A stretch of DNA of 64,000 nucleotides, taken from the NCBI GenBank assembly GCA_020152595.1, contig JAIGNY010004470.1:10001-74000 (forward strand), in the 5' to 3' direction. The notes below the pieces were generated by a model. It worked only from the letters and a program-made list of their open reading frames with translations. It did not search any database and was not told where the DNA came from. Position numbers and translations under genes: made by a program. The DNA comes from Chiridota heheva. Its lineage: Eukaryota; Echinodermata; Holothuroidea; Apodida; Chiridotidae. Positions 46,461-57,398 of the stretch are shown in pieces; within the stretch, counting starts at the first letter, position 1, and each line of letters begins with the position of its first letter.

Positions 46461-47440
46461 TGCAGGAGATATAGCTATAATACATGCATGGACATACAGC
46501 AATCATGCATGCATGGATCCATAGCTATGGTGCATGCATGAAGCAATGTCTATAACATATGCATAGAGATATATCTATGATGATGCATGGAATATAGATA
46601 TAATATATGTATTAAGTTATCAATAATGTATGAAGAAGCTATAATAACAATACATGCATGGAGCTATAGTGCATGCGTAAAGATATACCTATAATGCAAA
46701 ATGGAGCCTAGTAATACTGCATGCATGCATCTATAACTATAATGTACAGTATTTATGAAGCTATAATGCATGCATGAGGCTATAGTTATAATGCATGCAT
46801 TAAAGCTATAACTATAATGCATGCATGGATCAACAGCAATCATGCATGGATGGTTTTATAGTTATAATGTATGCATGAAGCTATAACTATAATGCATGCA
46901 TGAAGCTATAACTATAATGCATGCATGAAGCTATAACTATAATGCATGCATCAAGCTCTAACTATGTATGCATGAAGCTATAACTATAATTGATGCATGT
47001 TATGATGCAAGTATAATTATAATGCATGCATGGATATGCTCAGATCTATAATTATAATGCATGCATGAAGCTATAACTATAATGCATGCATGAAGCTAAA
47101 GTATAATGCATGCATGAAGCTATTACTAAAATGCATGCAGGATATAGTTATAATGCATGCATTAAAGCTATAGCTATAATGCATGCATGAAGCTATAATT
47201 ATAATGCATGCATGGATATAGTTATAATGCATGCATTAAAGCTATAGCTATAATACATGCATGGATCAACAGCAATCATGCATGCACAGATCTATAGTTA
47301 TAATGCATGCATGGATCTATAGTTATAATGCATGCATGAAGCTATAACTATAATGCATGCATGAAGCTATAACTATAACATGTGCATGGATGAATAGTTA
47401 TAATGTATGCATGGAGCCTAGCTATAATGCATGTACTTTA
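46461..47440. repeat. ~25-bp degenerate minisatellite rich in ATGCATGCAT
   Basis: Units read GAAGCTATAACTATAATGCATGCAT with many indels and substitutions. The most regular part is about 46855-47100. Flanking units carry GGATCAACAGCAATCATGCA variants at about 46490, 46830 and 47265, which may mark an older higher-order period. Confidence 0.85.
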
Positions 47441-47534
47441 GCTTGATAGCTACTATGAACTGCAAGACCATCTCAAACTAAAGCTTCCAGAGAACTACGA
47501 ATATCTACAACTGCACTTATAAAACCAAACAAAG

Positions 47535-47620
47535 CCACTGCACAAAGGCACTTCACAAAAGCACTGCACAAAGGCACTGCACAAAGTCACTGCACAAAGG
47601 CACTGCACAAAGTCACGGCA
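47535..47620. repeat. 13-bp tandem repeat
   Basis: Six or seven copies of CACTGCACAAAGG with G/T alternation at the last position. Confidence 0.8.
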
Positions 47621-50418
47621 GTGCCCTTAAAAGTCAAAATGTTCAAGAAAAACAATACAAGTCATTGTTTTAAACAAAAACAAACTAGTGGAGATTTTTA
47701 CAGCAATCATAAATATCTGTCTGCAATAGATCTATTTTATTTCATCTATTTTAAGTTTTGATAAAAAGCACAAAACGAAAGCTTGTATATTATATTAAAA
47801 ACATGCTTTGATTATCATTTTACCCTCTTAGTAATTACTCCCAAGTTCTGCAAGGTGTATGAATCTAAGACTGCAATAACAATACAGGAATCATTGACAG
47901 ATCAATATCATGTCAGTTAAGTTAATCTATGCATGTGGATATTGAGATTTCGAAAAACTACATAATTATCAGCTTTTATCAATTACTCAAACCAAGCAAA
48001 AAAAATACTTTAAGTTAAAAACCACTCCACAGTTGTTTACAGTACATCTGACAAGAGCAAATACATTAATTTGTGATTTCATATCAATAAACTGAACATT
48101 TGGTATGCCTGAAGCTAAATGCATTCTGTTAAAATAATAATCTAATATAACATCAAGAGGAACATTTCAACAGCTTGTGTAACATAAAGCTTGTTGGACA
48201 AAGCAATTGCGCAAATTTGTGTAATACTTTGCCCTCTTTTGTTCAAACTGTGTAGCATACATGTACATGAAGAACATATCACTCAACTTGCACGCAATAG
48301 TTCAGAATAAAACCTGACGAAAGGTTTAAATTTAAATAAAGATTTCTCTCCACAATATTACTCACACTTAATCTGTAATTGCTGACAGGAACAGCTTCAA
48401 CCAACATTTAAATAGTTAAAACATTGCAACTTCTACAATATACATTTATTGATGCAGATGCAGCATAAGATATCCACATGAATCATCACTGCCCATCCCA
48501 CCTTCCTGAAAATATATTTTTGAGGGGTTCAATGTATTCTCCAAAGGTGAACTAAGTACATATACCACAACACTTGTAAGATAATGACAATGTCTTATTT
48601 CTGAAAACAACTGTTTCGTTTCATGCATATTCAATCTTCTTTTGAAAATAACGATTCTTAAGTTTTGTTCTTTTAAACAAAGAACACAAGATTTGCTTAA
48701 TTAAAGCCGAGGGGATTTAAGTAAGGTTTTATTCTTAATGTGAACAGCAGGAATATTACAGGCAGGTGTATTGACAAACCGTCAATGCAAGTTCAGGTTC
48801 AACCCTCACAGAATATTTGCCCTGATAGACTAGCTGAACTCTCCTCCTATGGGACCATACTTAACAAAATAAACTTTCATGGGTAAATGGAACTCTTTTA
48901 GCAAGTATTTATTGTGTTCAAAAAGACCATAAACAATGGCATTAATAATCAGAGTTCATTAAGGTAGATAATATATAGCAAAAGAAATGAGAATTGTCCC
49001 TCAAAGTCAAAAATTAAGAAATTTAGACCAAAACATTATCATTTTGCAAGAAGAAATTAAGAAATTTAGACCAAAACATTATCATTTTGCATAAAGCAAG
49101 TAAAAGGATGAATCATGTTAGGACTGGAGTTGACATTTTAATCTTTTATTTCAGATCCTGTGACTATACTTGCTTTTGAAATTATGTGTTTAGTTTAATA
49201 ATTAACATTTATACATGTAATACATTTTGATTGAAAATTAGAGAAAAAATGAATACCATTGCCTGTAATGAATACAACAAGTTACAATAACAATGATTGT
49301 CATGAGAATGAATAAATACAGTAAAATTTCCCTTCTGACATAGGAAACAAAAGGTTGTGAAACGTAGCTATACTTTAACTGCTAAAGATGTTGGTAACAG
49401 ATGGGAATGCTTTAACATCAAAAGTAAGAAGAAACAAAAGTCGTGTTGGATCCTGCCATCTGGACATAATCCAGAAAGGTATAAAAATGTAAAAAAAAGG
49501 TTTTCAATACATTTAGGTTCATTTTTATCCCACAAACATCTAATGCTAATCTGCAAAATAATATATATATATATATATATATAAATCCTGTTGGCCTAAG
49601 AGATTCACTTGACCCTTCTGTTTTCTGAAGTCATCCTTTAGGTCATACATCAATGTACATATCTTCTCCCCAACATGGTCATTTACTTCAAATTCCCCAT
49701 AAGTATCAAAGGCACCTGTAATTTTGTAGTTTGAATGAGCAATTTAGTTACAATTATATCACCAGTCACCACTCTAAAGCATACTAACTAACAAATTAAG
49801 TTCATCAGCCATGCAGCTTACATAGCCCCCAGAAAAAAATCCTTATCATCAAACTGTTTTAAAATATTGGATACTATATTTCTTTCAAGAAATGACTGTT
49901 TAAGATAGCTTTTACATAATAATAATAATGATATATACATAACTAGGGAATTAATATCTCTTGCTGAAATATACATGCCAGGTACAAAATATTGCACTTC
50001 AACTCTCTCATAAAATATTGACCTTTCTGGGTTAACTTTTACCCTGAGAACAAATCTTCAGAACTGCAGAAAGAAAGAAAAAACAGTTACATACAGCTAT
50101 TCAGATGAATATTTGCATCATGTATTTTGGTAATACTTGATACATTTTTCCTTGGGTTGTATAAATATATTAGAACCTGTTACTTGTCATCATATTCATT
50201 CCTCTAATTGCTCATTCTGTCAAAAATGCTAATATCCAACAAAATATCAGCAAGACAAGAGAGTTGTAGATAGTCAGCATTATTCGTGTAATGTCAAATC
50301 AGTCCTGTCAGGCTGTAAGAGTGAGCTGTCAAGAATACTTTTTTACCCATCAGCAATGAGGCCATCCTTGGCACACCAACATTTGTGTGCATTGTTTGCT
50401 CTACAACCACAAGCACTG
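47621..50418. other. Intergenic stretch, no gene seen
   Basis: Includes a perfect two-copy 43-bp repeat, AAATTAAGAAATTTAGACCA onward, at about 49011-49096, and a (TA)n run at 49559-49582. It may hold the 3' end of the NADSYN1 transcript, since minus-strand AATAAA motifs occur near 48447 and 48908, but neither can be chosen. No gene is recognisable. Confidence 0.45.
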
Positions 50419-50527
50419 TTAAGCCTTACTCTACCACGCAGCGATATCATCGCCGTTATGGGTGCCCATCTTTGGCGCCGCCTCCTGAGCACATTTTCAA
50501 AAAAGGTGCTGGTAGAGTAAGGGTTAA
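50419..50527. mobile_element. 109-bp TTAA MITE, copy 1
   Basis: TTAAGCCTTACTCTACCAC at the left is mirrored at the right by GTGCTGGTAGAGTAAGGG followed by TTAA. The interior contains CGCCGTTATGGGTGCCCATC. TTAA at both ends fits a piggyBac- or Kolobok-type element. Confidence 0.8.
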
Positions 50528-50663
50528 GCAACCTGCAACAAATGCGCCAACTCGAATATATAGGCCGCATGATCCCGGTGGGCGGCCCAGCGGGTCACTG
50601 AAGCAGAATGGGCCCAACTCTGCCGCCTGGAAGACAGAGGACCCTTCAATAATCAGCCCTTAA

Positions 50664-50772
50664 TTAACCCTTACTCTACCACGCTGCAATATTATCGCCG
50701 TTTTGGGTGCCCCATCTTTGGCTCCGTCTCCCGAGCGCATTTTCAAAAAGGTGCTGGTAGAGTAAGGGTTAA
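50664..50772. mobile_element. 109-bp TTAA MITE, copy 2
   Basis: Same length and architecture as the copy 136 bp to its left, with TTAACCCTTACTCTACCAC at one end and its mirror at the other. The interior differs at about ten positions. The spacer between the two copies is GC-richer than its surroundings. Confidence 0.8.
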
Positions 50773-50890
50773 GTCACTAAAAGCATCAAAGTACAGTCAT
50801 CAAAGTATGTTATTATGTCATATTGTTATGTCAATATGCATAGGACCGGAGTTCATCAAAGATAATCTGTCTACTCTGAGAAATACCTAC

Positions 50891-51580
50891 CAGGGCACTC
50901 AATGCCAGGGCACTCAATGCCAGGGCACTCAATGCCAGGGCACTCAATGCCAGGGCACTCAATGCCAGGGCACTCAATGCCAGGGCACTCAATGCCAGGG
51001 CACTCAATGCCAGGGCACTCAATGCCAGGGCACTCAATGCCAGGGCACTCAATGCCAGGGCACTCAATGCCAGGGCACTCAATGCCAGGGCACTCAATGC
51101 CAGGGCACTCAATGCCAGGGCACTCAATGCCAGGGCACTCAATGCCAGGGCACTCAATGCCAGGGCACTCAATGCCAGGGCACTCAATGCCAGGGCACTC
51201 AATGCCAGGGCACTCAATGCCAGGGCACTCAATGCCAGGGCACTCAATGCCAGGGCACTCAATGCCAGGGCACTCAATGCCAGGGCACTCAATGCCAGGG
51301 CACTCAATGCCAGGGCACTCAATGCCAGGGCACTCAATGCCAGGGCACTCAATGCCAGGGCACTCAATGCCAGGGCACTCAATGCCAGGGCACTCAATGC
51401 CAGGGCACTCAATGCCAGGGCACTCAATGCCAGGGCACTCAATGCCAGGGCACTCAATGCCAGGGCACTCAATGCCAGGGCACTCAATGCCAGGGCACTC
51501 AATGCCAGGGCACTCAATGCCAGGGCACTCAATGCCAGGGCACTCAATGCCAGGGCACTCAATGCCAGGGCACTCAATGC
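50891..51580. repeat. 46 identical copies of a 15-bp unit
   Basis: CAGGGCACTCAATGC is repeated exactly 46 times without a single visible change. The array starts 41 bp beyond the NADSYN1 stop codon, so it is probably transcribed as 3' UTR on the minus strand. The unit is five codons long and has no stop in four frames, which produces spurious 235-262 codon frames on both strands. Confidence 0.97.
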
Positions 51581-51620
51581 CACTCAAAAACTTAGCAATA
51601 AAAGTATGAGAGTACCTATA

Positions 51621-52037
51621 CTAAGGAGACATCTTCTTTCTCAGCCACATTCCAAACTTTTGTAAAGGTGACCCCTCTCTTTGCGGAGAAACATTTCTGT
51701 TCGAGTTATTGCCATTTTTATTTGGTGATTGAGCTCTTTTTCTCTTAGGTCTGGACTCGCTGCCAATAGAAGCACTCCTTTTTTGAGGAGATTTGAACCA
51801 TTGGTCTCCATCTTTATCATGTGTCCCATTTAGGATGTTGGAATTTGGATCATGTGAGCCATTGTATTCAACAACACCCTCATCGGCTTTGTCGCTTTCT
51901 GTAGATTTCACCGTTTGTGGAAGGATGACCATGGGTTCTAAGGGTAGACTGGGTCGGGAGTTTGTTGCACTGTCTTTTGTTGTCACATTCTGAACTACAT
52001 TCATTGACTGAGCTGTCTCCTGCTCCATCCTTGCTAG
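51621..52037 (-). CDS. NADSYN1: NADSYN1 terminal coding exon with long basic tail
   Basis: Last coding exon of glutamine-dependent NAD+ synthetase. The acceptor TCTTAACAG precedes CTAGCAAGG. The exon continues in phase 0 from the exon at 53725 and ends with TAG at 51621, giving 138 residues. The human protein ends about twenty residues after this junction. Here the sequence continues as a polar, disordered tail. It contains PQKRSAS, RPKRKR (a likely nuclear localisation signal) and Ser-Pro sites in SPQK, SPNK, SPQR and SPLQK contexts, and ends GMWLRKKMSP. The tail is not part of the catalytic fold. The gene assignment rests on the preceding exons and the clean splice junction. Confidence 0.82.
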   Translation of the reverse strand, partial: LARMEQETAQSMNVVQNVTTKDSATNSRPSLPLEPMVILPQTVKSTESDKADEGVVEYNGSHDPNSNILNGTHDKDGDQWFKSPQKRSASIGSESRPKRKRAQSPNKNGNNSNRNVSPQREGSPLQKFGMWLRKKMSP

Positions 52038-52189
52038 CTGTTAAGATAAATCATTACCCAATTGTAATAAGACTTTACTTGCCATATTTAAACATGCATA
52101 AACTAATTTGTATAAATTTTAACTATGACTGTTTTGATCTTACATTTTTAAGTAATTTTTGTTAACTTTCTTAAACCTTTGTACCTATT

Positions 52190-53210
52190 CAGGGAGCAAT
52201 TTGTTCGGGTTCGAATCGCAATTTGTGACGCAAAAATTGTGCATAACGTCGTTTAGCGATTTATTTCCCTACCTTGCTTCACAAAAATGAGATAGGCTAC
52301 AAATCCTTAACTCACTGATTGAAGTTTTCAGCCATCAAAATTTTTAAAAAGAATCACAAATGCGCAGTAATCACCTATGAATGGGGATATTTTGCACTTT
52401 GATTTGAACGAAATGTAAGTAACTTGTGAAATGCACAGAGATTCTGCAGCAGTAAATAGTAAAAGTTGAAACCAACAATACACCATAACGTAAGGCTTTA
52501 AATCACACTCAATCAATGCACATTTTACAAGCTGTTAAATCGACCAACAATTACAAGGTCAAAATACTTGAATTGTCACAATCAGTACATTTACATGTAA
52601 ATATTACCTGATGAGTCAAATAAATTTTGGAAGAAAGAAAAAAATATTGCAAAATAAACAAACAGAAATTCTGCATGCTTCGTAAAAGATGGCGGCCATT
52701 TCAAAAGGACTGTTTCATCAGAACTTCAGGGGTGGTTGCATAGTTTTAAAATGTTTTACGGCGAGGTATTATAGTATGTAAGATTTTCACAATGAAAGCC
52801 CTGGCTAGTACGGTAAAAAAGTTACATGATGTCGAGTTTAAATGACACTGAAAGGAAGTTATCTGTTCTTTCTAAACTAAATTTTCATATACATTTTCCA
52901 TGAAAATGATGGATATACTGTAGAAGTAAACTTTTTACGATTTGGAAAGCAAAATTCCAGCGTATATTTGGGCAATCTAGTCAATACCTATGCCATACTG
53001 CTTGTGTGATTTTTTTTACTTAATAGCGGGAAATCTGAAAACTACATTGAAAAAGTATCATTTGAAGTGTATTAAAACAAAGAGTAATACAAAATCAATA
53101 CGGCCTAAATATGCATCATTATTGCTAATCAATTTTAATGAATTGCTAATCATTTTTATGAAATGAGTAGCAAACTGCTAATCAATTTTTTACAAGCAAA
53201 TTGCTCCCTG
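52190..53210. mobile_element. 1.02-kb hAT-like MITE in the last NADSYN1 intron
   Basis: The ends are a perfect 14-bp inverted repeat, CAGGGAGCAATTTG at 52190-52203 and its complement at 53197-53210. CTATT flanks both sides (52185-52189 and 53211-53215) as a 5-bp target duplication. CAGGG-type ends are common in hAT elements, some of which make 5-bp duplications. Subterminal copies of GCTAATCA lie near the right end. No transposase is present. Confidence 0.75.
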
Positions 53211-53724
53211 CTATTTCGGTATAATTGAATAGAACAAACACAACGATGGAAAAAGCATTCAAATTTGTTTTTCCACGACATTGCTATTCACCTTTAAGTA
53301 TAACACATTTCGATAGACATGACTGACCTCATGCTAAGAGTGAGATCAGAGCCTTTCAAATTTTGGGGCTCAAAAACATTGATATTAACCAATCAGTATA
53401 GTCTAGAGAGGTGATTCATTTACCATCAGAAGAATGGTTGGAAGAATGTTTCAAAACAATGAAAAGTATTTTCAATTATATTGCAGGGAAGTTAATCTAT
53501 GATGCAAAATCTGAAAGATAGATATCCCTAGATTTGAGATCATAATATAACAAATACTTAACACTATAATTAACATTCGTTGGACTGAAATTTAGCAAAG
53601 CACAGGTTCGCTTTCGAGGGAACGATCCGACAAGAGCCATCTTTAATCCTTGTCAGACTGAAATTGAGTGGGGAACTGGTCCCCTTTGTGGGTATTGTGC
53701 GGCACTTGTCATTCACTAGCTTAC

Positions 53725-53901
53725 CTCTTCGTCAATGCACCTAAACTGCCACGTCCACTTGGTATTGTACAGAAACTGCCTGAGATCAAACCTATTGTCA
53801 TCTGGGCTGTAGCTCTCAGCATGGTATGATGGGGTAAGGATGGTCATCTTGTGACGGTTGATAGAGTAACTTCTGAAGAAGTATTTCACCTTGTCAGCTA
53901 C
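53725..53901 (-). CDS. NADSYN1: NADSYN1 penultimate exon
   Basis: This exon encodes 59 residues from the C-terminal end of the synthetase domain: [40 protein letters not shown] and a final WQFRCIDEE. The RHKMT-LTPAYHAE and SPxDNRFDLRxFLYN strings are diagnostic of eukaryotic NADSYN1. The acceptor is TGTTTACAG before GTAGCTGAC and the donor is GAAGAG|GTAAGC, both phase 0. NADSYN1 (EC 6.3.5.1) makes NAD+ from nicotinic acid adenine dinucleotide with ATP and glutamine. Its N-terminal amidase supplies ammonia to this synthetase domain. The neighbouring intron toward the 5' end holds a solo LTR and a minisatellite. Confidence 0.95.
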
Positions 53902-54537
53902 CTGTAAACAGAGAAGGGTAGAGGTAAACAAAAGTGAATTTTTAAATGAAACAAAACTGGACTAGTATTTTAGAATGTTAATATAAACACAACAGGATGT
54001 GTTGTAATTAAAAACCAATCTTACAAAAGTGTTAAAATAAACTCAAAACATCGTCACCATACCATATATTAAATGCTGACTTAAGGATATCTACAATTGA
54101 AAGTAAAAGGGAAAATGATACAAACTTGTTATAAATGATGCATGCATATCACTCTAAGAAGATGTTGGCAACTCAGTCATTCATACAATATTAAACTTTA
54201 CACATGAGCTCTGAAATTTTTTCTTTTTCTACATAATATCAATTGTTCTTCGTCATAATGATACTGTTAGAAGTACCTTTCCCTTACAATGCTCTTTATC
54301 ACCCCCTATTCTCAGGTTGAAGAAGTATTCTATCAAGTATTGAAGTATCACCTTTCGGGCCTCTTGTGGATCACTATGGGCACACCTAAACACCAGAGGG
54401 ACACATGAAGCCTCTTTTGGTGTCCAGTAGTGGCTAACTTTCCTTGCGGAGATAAGCCTCTTCTAACTTCAAATGACTACCTACATCCCTTGATTAATTA
54501 AGGGTTCACGGACAACACGGCTTTCCCTACCACCCAT

Positions 54538-55920
54538 TGTCACAGGGAGTGATTAATAATCTTGTTTGTATAATATGGTATTGATGTTGTATCACGCGAG
54601 TGGGCGGTACATGACATCTCTCACTACTCACTTGTATGTACGAAAATTTGAATTAGAATGGACGAGGTATTTAGTGTAGATCCGCTTGGTCAGAGCTCTT
54701 AATTTATGCAATACTTTAATTTATGCAAAACTTTAAGGCATCTCAGGTGCCAACATTCTTTAAATGTACATGTATTTGTTTGATCTGAAATTTCCCAAAA
54801 GTCTGGAAGAAGCAAATAAGTTGTCTAATGAGACACATCTCAAGAGGCTATGTTTTAGCTGAGTTCTTATGTTAGCCCCAAGACGAGAATGGTACATGGG
54901 CTAGTGGAGTTTTCCACAAGTTTTATTGTGATTGTGAAGTTCTGTAAAGGTACCAGAAGGAACTTTCGTGTTAGGGGCTCTTTTCTGTAAGTTACTTACT
55001 TTATCTATTTTGTTGTGCATGCAAATTATCTTTCAGGTCATAGTTATGAGAATATGTATAGGAATTAGAAGTTGGGTGTGTCCAGAATTGTGAATTTATT
55101 TTTATGTATATATCATCGTGTCCAGCATCGGACTTGTGTGGGGGGAATTATTATGACTATCAGAAATGCCATATTTGTATATTCTGCTATCTTTTATATA
55201 CTTTAGAATATTTCAAAGTTGACTAAAATGATGGTGGGGTTGCTGTAAAAGTTTACGGAATTGTTAATATACACTATTTTAATATCCAGTATATATGAAC
55301 ATTATATTCAATGAACATATTTAAGATCTGGTGCATCTGAATCTGAAATGAGTTATTAAGTGTTAGGGGCGGTTAGAGCTTTGTTTTCGCTAGAAGCGAA
55401 TTAGGTTAATGTGGGTGTTGAATCTTGATAGAGATGACGAGGGGGTAGGCACATTTTCAATTGCATTAAATATGGGTTGATGAGCCTTTGATTATCCCCG
55501 GGTTTGGGTTTCTTTTGGGCTACCCAAAGGGTATTTATTTTACCAGCTTAGTGAGGATGACAATGCCATAGACGGGTAGTTAGCCAACCAGGACGTCGGT
55601 ACGGGACTCCTCGGGCAACAACACACCATTGGCAGATTGTGTTTTCCTTTCCTTCCTTATCTTTTTATTTTTCTGTCTCTTACTAACACAGAGATCATAA
55701 AATGATTAGTAAGGTTTTATTGTATTATATATTATTGATTACATTTTGTTGACGATACCATAACAGATTATTTTGACTATAGACAGAAATCGCAAATAAT
55801 ATTCTTTTTTCCAAGTTAATGCATATTTTCATTGTTGTTTTCCCCTTCAGCCTTACTGACTATATCTTACAGGTGCTCTTAGGTGATGTCCATTGTGGAC
55901 TTCCGGTCCACACTGTGACA
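54538..55920. mobile_element. Solo LTR (1.38 kb) in a NADSYN1 intron
   Basis: The element begins TGTCACAG and ends CTGTGACA, an 8-bp inverted repeat with TG...CA termini. The 5-bp target duplication CCCAT is perfect (54533-54537 and 55921-55925). No gag or pol lies inside, so it is a single LTR left by recombination. The duplication length fits Gypsy- or BEL-type elements. Transcription direction of the LTR is not certain. Confidence 0.88.
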
Positions 55921-56324
55921 CCCATTGACACAGGATAATAAACAGTTAAGCTCCTTTAGCACATGAGGCGATAATCAAGTTAGTTTGGAGCTTAAAGTCA
56001 GTTAACTGTAGCAAAGAGACATGAGGAAAAGCTGTAAGTCCTCTTCATGGACATTTTCACATTTGAAATAAAGCAAAAACATACCTCACACAAAGATGCA
56101 ATATATTCTTTATAACAGAATTAGCCACTGAATCAAGTGAGATTTGTAACTTTCCCAGGGAAAAGTAGAACAACCTTCTATGATAGATTTAAATCACTGA
56201 ATTATGTACAATACAAAGTAGAGTGTGTCCCTTCTCAACCAATTGCATTGCAGAAAACAAACTTATGGATATTCATGAATAAATATTAAACTATATGTGA
56301 CTGCCAGGGTATATTGTAAATGTG

Positions 56325-57262
56325 ACTTCAATGATGACACATAACCATCTTATATGACCTTGTGACTTCAATGATGCCACACAACCATCTTATATGACCT
56401 TGTGACTTCAATGATGCCACACAACCGCCTTATATGACCTTGTGACTTCAATGATGACATACAACGGTCTTATATGACCTTGTGACATCAACGATGACAC
56501 ACAATGGTCTTATATGACCTTGTGACTTCAATGATGCCACACAACCGTCTTATATGACCTTGTGACTTCAATAATGCCATACAACCATCTTATATGACCT
56601 TGTGACTTCAATGATGCCACACAACCGTCTTATATGACCTTGTGACTTCAATGATGACACACAACCGTCTTATATGACCTTGTGACTTCAATGAAGACAC
56701 ACAACCATCTTATATGACCTTGTGACTTCGATGCCACACAACCGTCTAATATAACCTTGTAACTTCAATGATGCCACACAACAGTCTTATATGACCTTGT
56801 GACTTCAATGATGCCACACGACCATCTTATATGACCTTGTGACTTCAATGTGGCCACACAACCATCTTATGTGACCTTGTGACATCAATGATGCCACACA
56901 ACAGTCTTATATGACCTTGTGACCCCAATGATGACACACAATTATCTTATGACCTTGTGACTTCAATGATGCCACACAACAGTCTTATATGACCTTGTGA
57001 CTTCAATAATGACACACACTGTCTTATATGACCTTGTAACTTCAATGATGCCACACAACCGTCTTATATGACCTTGTGACTTCAATGACACACAACCGTC
57101 TTATATAACCTTGTGACTTCAATGATGCCACACAACCGTTTTATATGACCTTGACTTCAATAATGACACACAACTGTCTTATATAAGCTTGTGACTTCAA
57201 TGACACACAACCGTCTTATATGACCTTGTGACTTCAATGATGACACACAACCATCTTATATG
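56325..57262. repeat. 40-bp minisatellite (~23 copies) abutting a splice donor
   Basis: The unit on the plus strand is CTTATATGACCTTGTGACTT followed by CAATGATGCCACACAACCGT. Copies differ at a handful of sites and by small deletions near 56725, 56950, 57085 and 57150. The right end runs into the donor of the NADSYN1 exon at 57270, and the intron's first bases (GTAAGGTCATATAAGA) match the unit from AAGGTCATATAAGA. In the sense direction of NADSYN1 each unit contains CAAGGTCA. Confidence 0.95.
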
Positions 57263-57269
57263 ACCTTAC

Positions 57270-57398
57270 CTCCGTAGCGGTGAACCTGTCGCTCCATTCA
57301 TGTACGAGTTTTGTGAACATTGCGTACGGACCATAATAAGAAACCTTGCGGAGTCTACCGTACATAGACAATTCATCATAAGTCATGCCCATATCCGC
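57270..57398 (-). CDS. NADSYN1: NADSYN1 antepenultimate exon
   Basis: This exon encodes 43 residues: ADMGMTYDELSMYGRLRKV, then YYGPYAMFTKLVHEWSDRF, ending ATE. The DMGMTY-EL-YG-LRK and GPY-MF-KL strings match the NAD synthetase domain of NADSYN1 near its C-terminus, in the cytosolic enzyme of NAD+ biosynthesis. The acceptor is CTTTTTCAAG before GCGGATATG and the donor is ACGGAG|GTAAGG, both phase 0, so it splices in frame to the exon at 53725. Upstream exons, including the rest of the synthetase and the amidase domain, were not recognised before 64000. Confidence 0.95.

Noticed and set aside
50807-51609. Four overlapping frames of 235-262 codons (QGTQC, MPGHS, ALALS, GIECP repeats)
   Set aside because: All come from the perfect 15-bp repeat. 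Open frames on both strands at once show no coding constraint.
54290-54480. Possible extra NADSYN1 exon
   Set aside because: No match to the conserved NADSYN1 sequence between the two flanking exons, which already join in frame.
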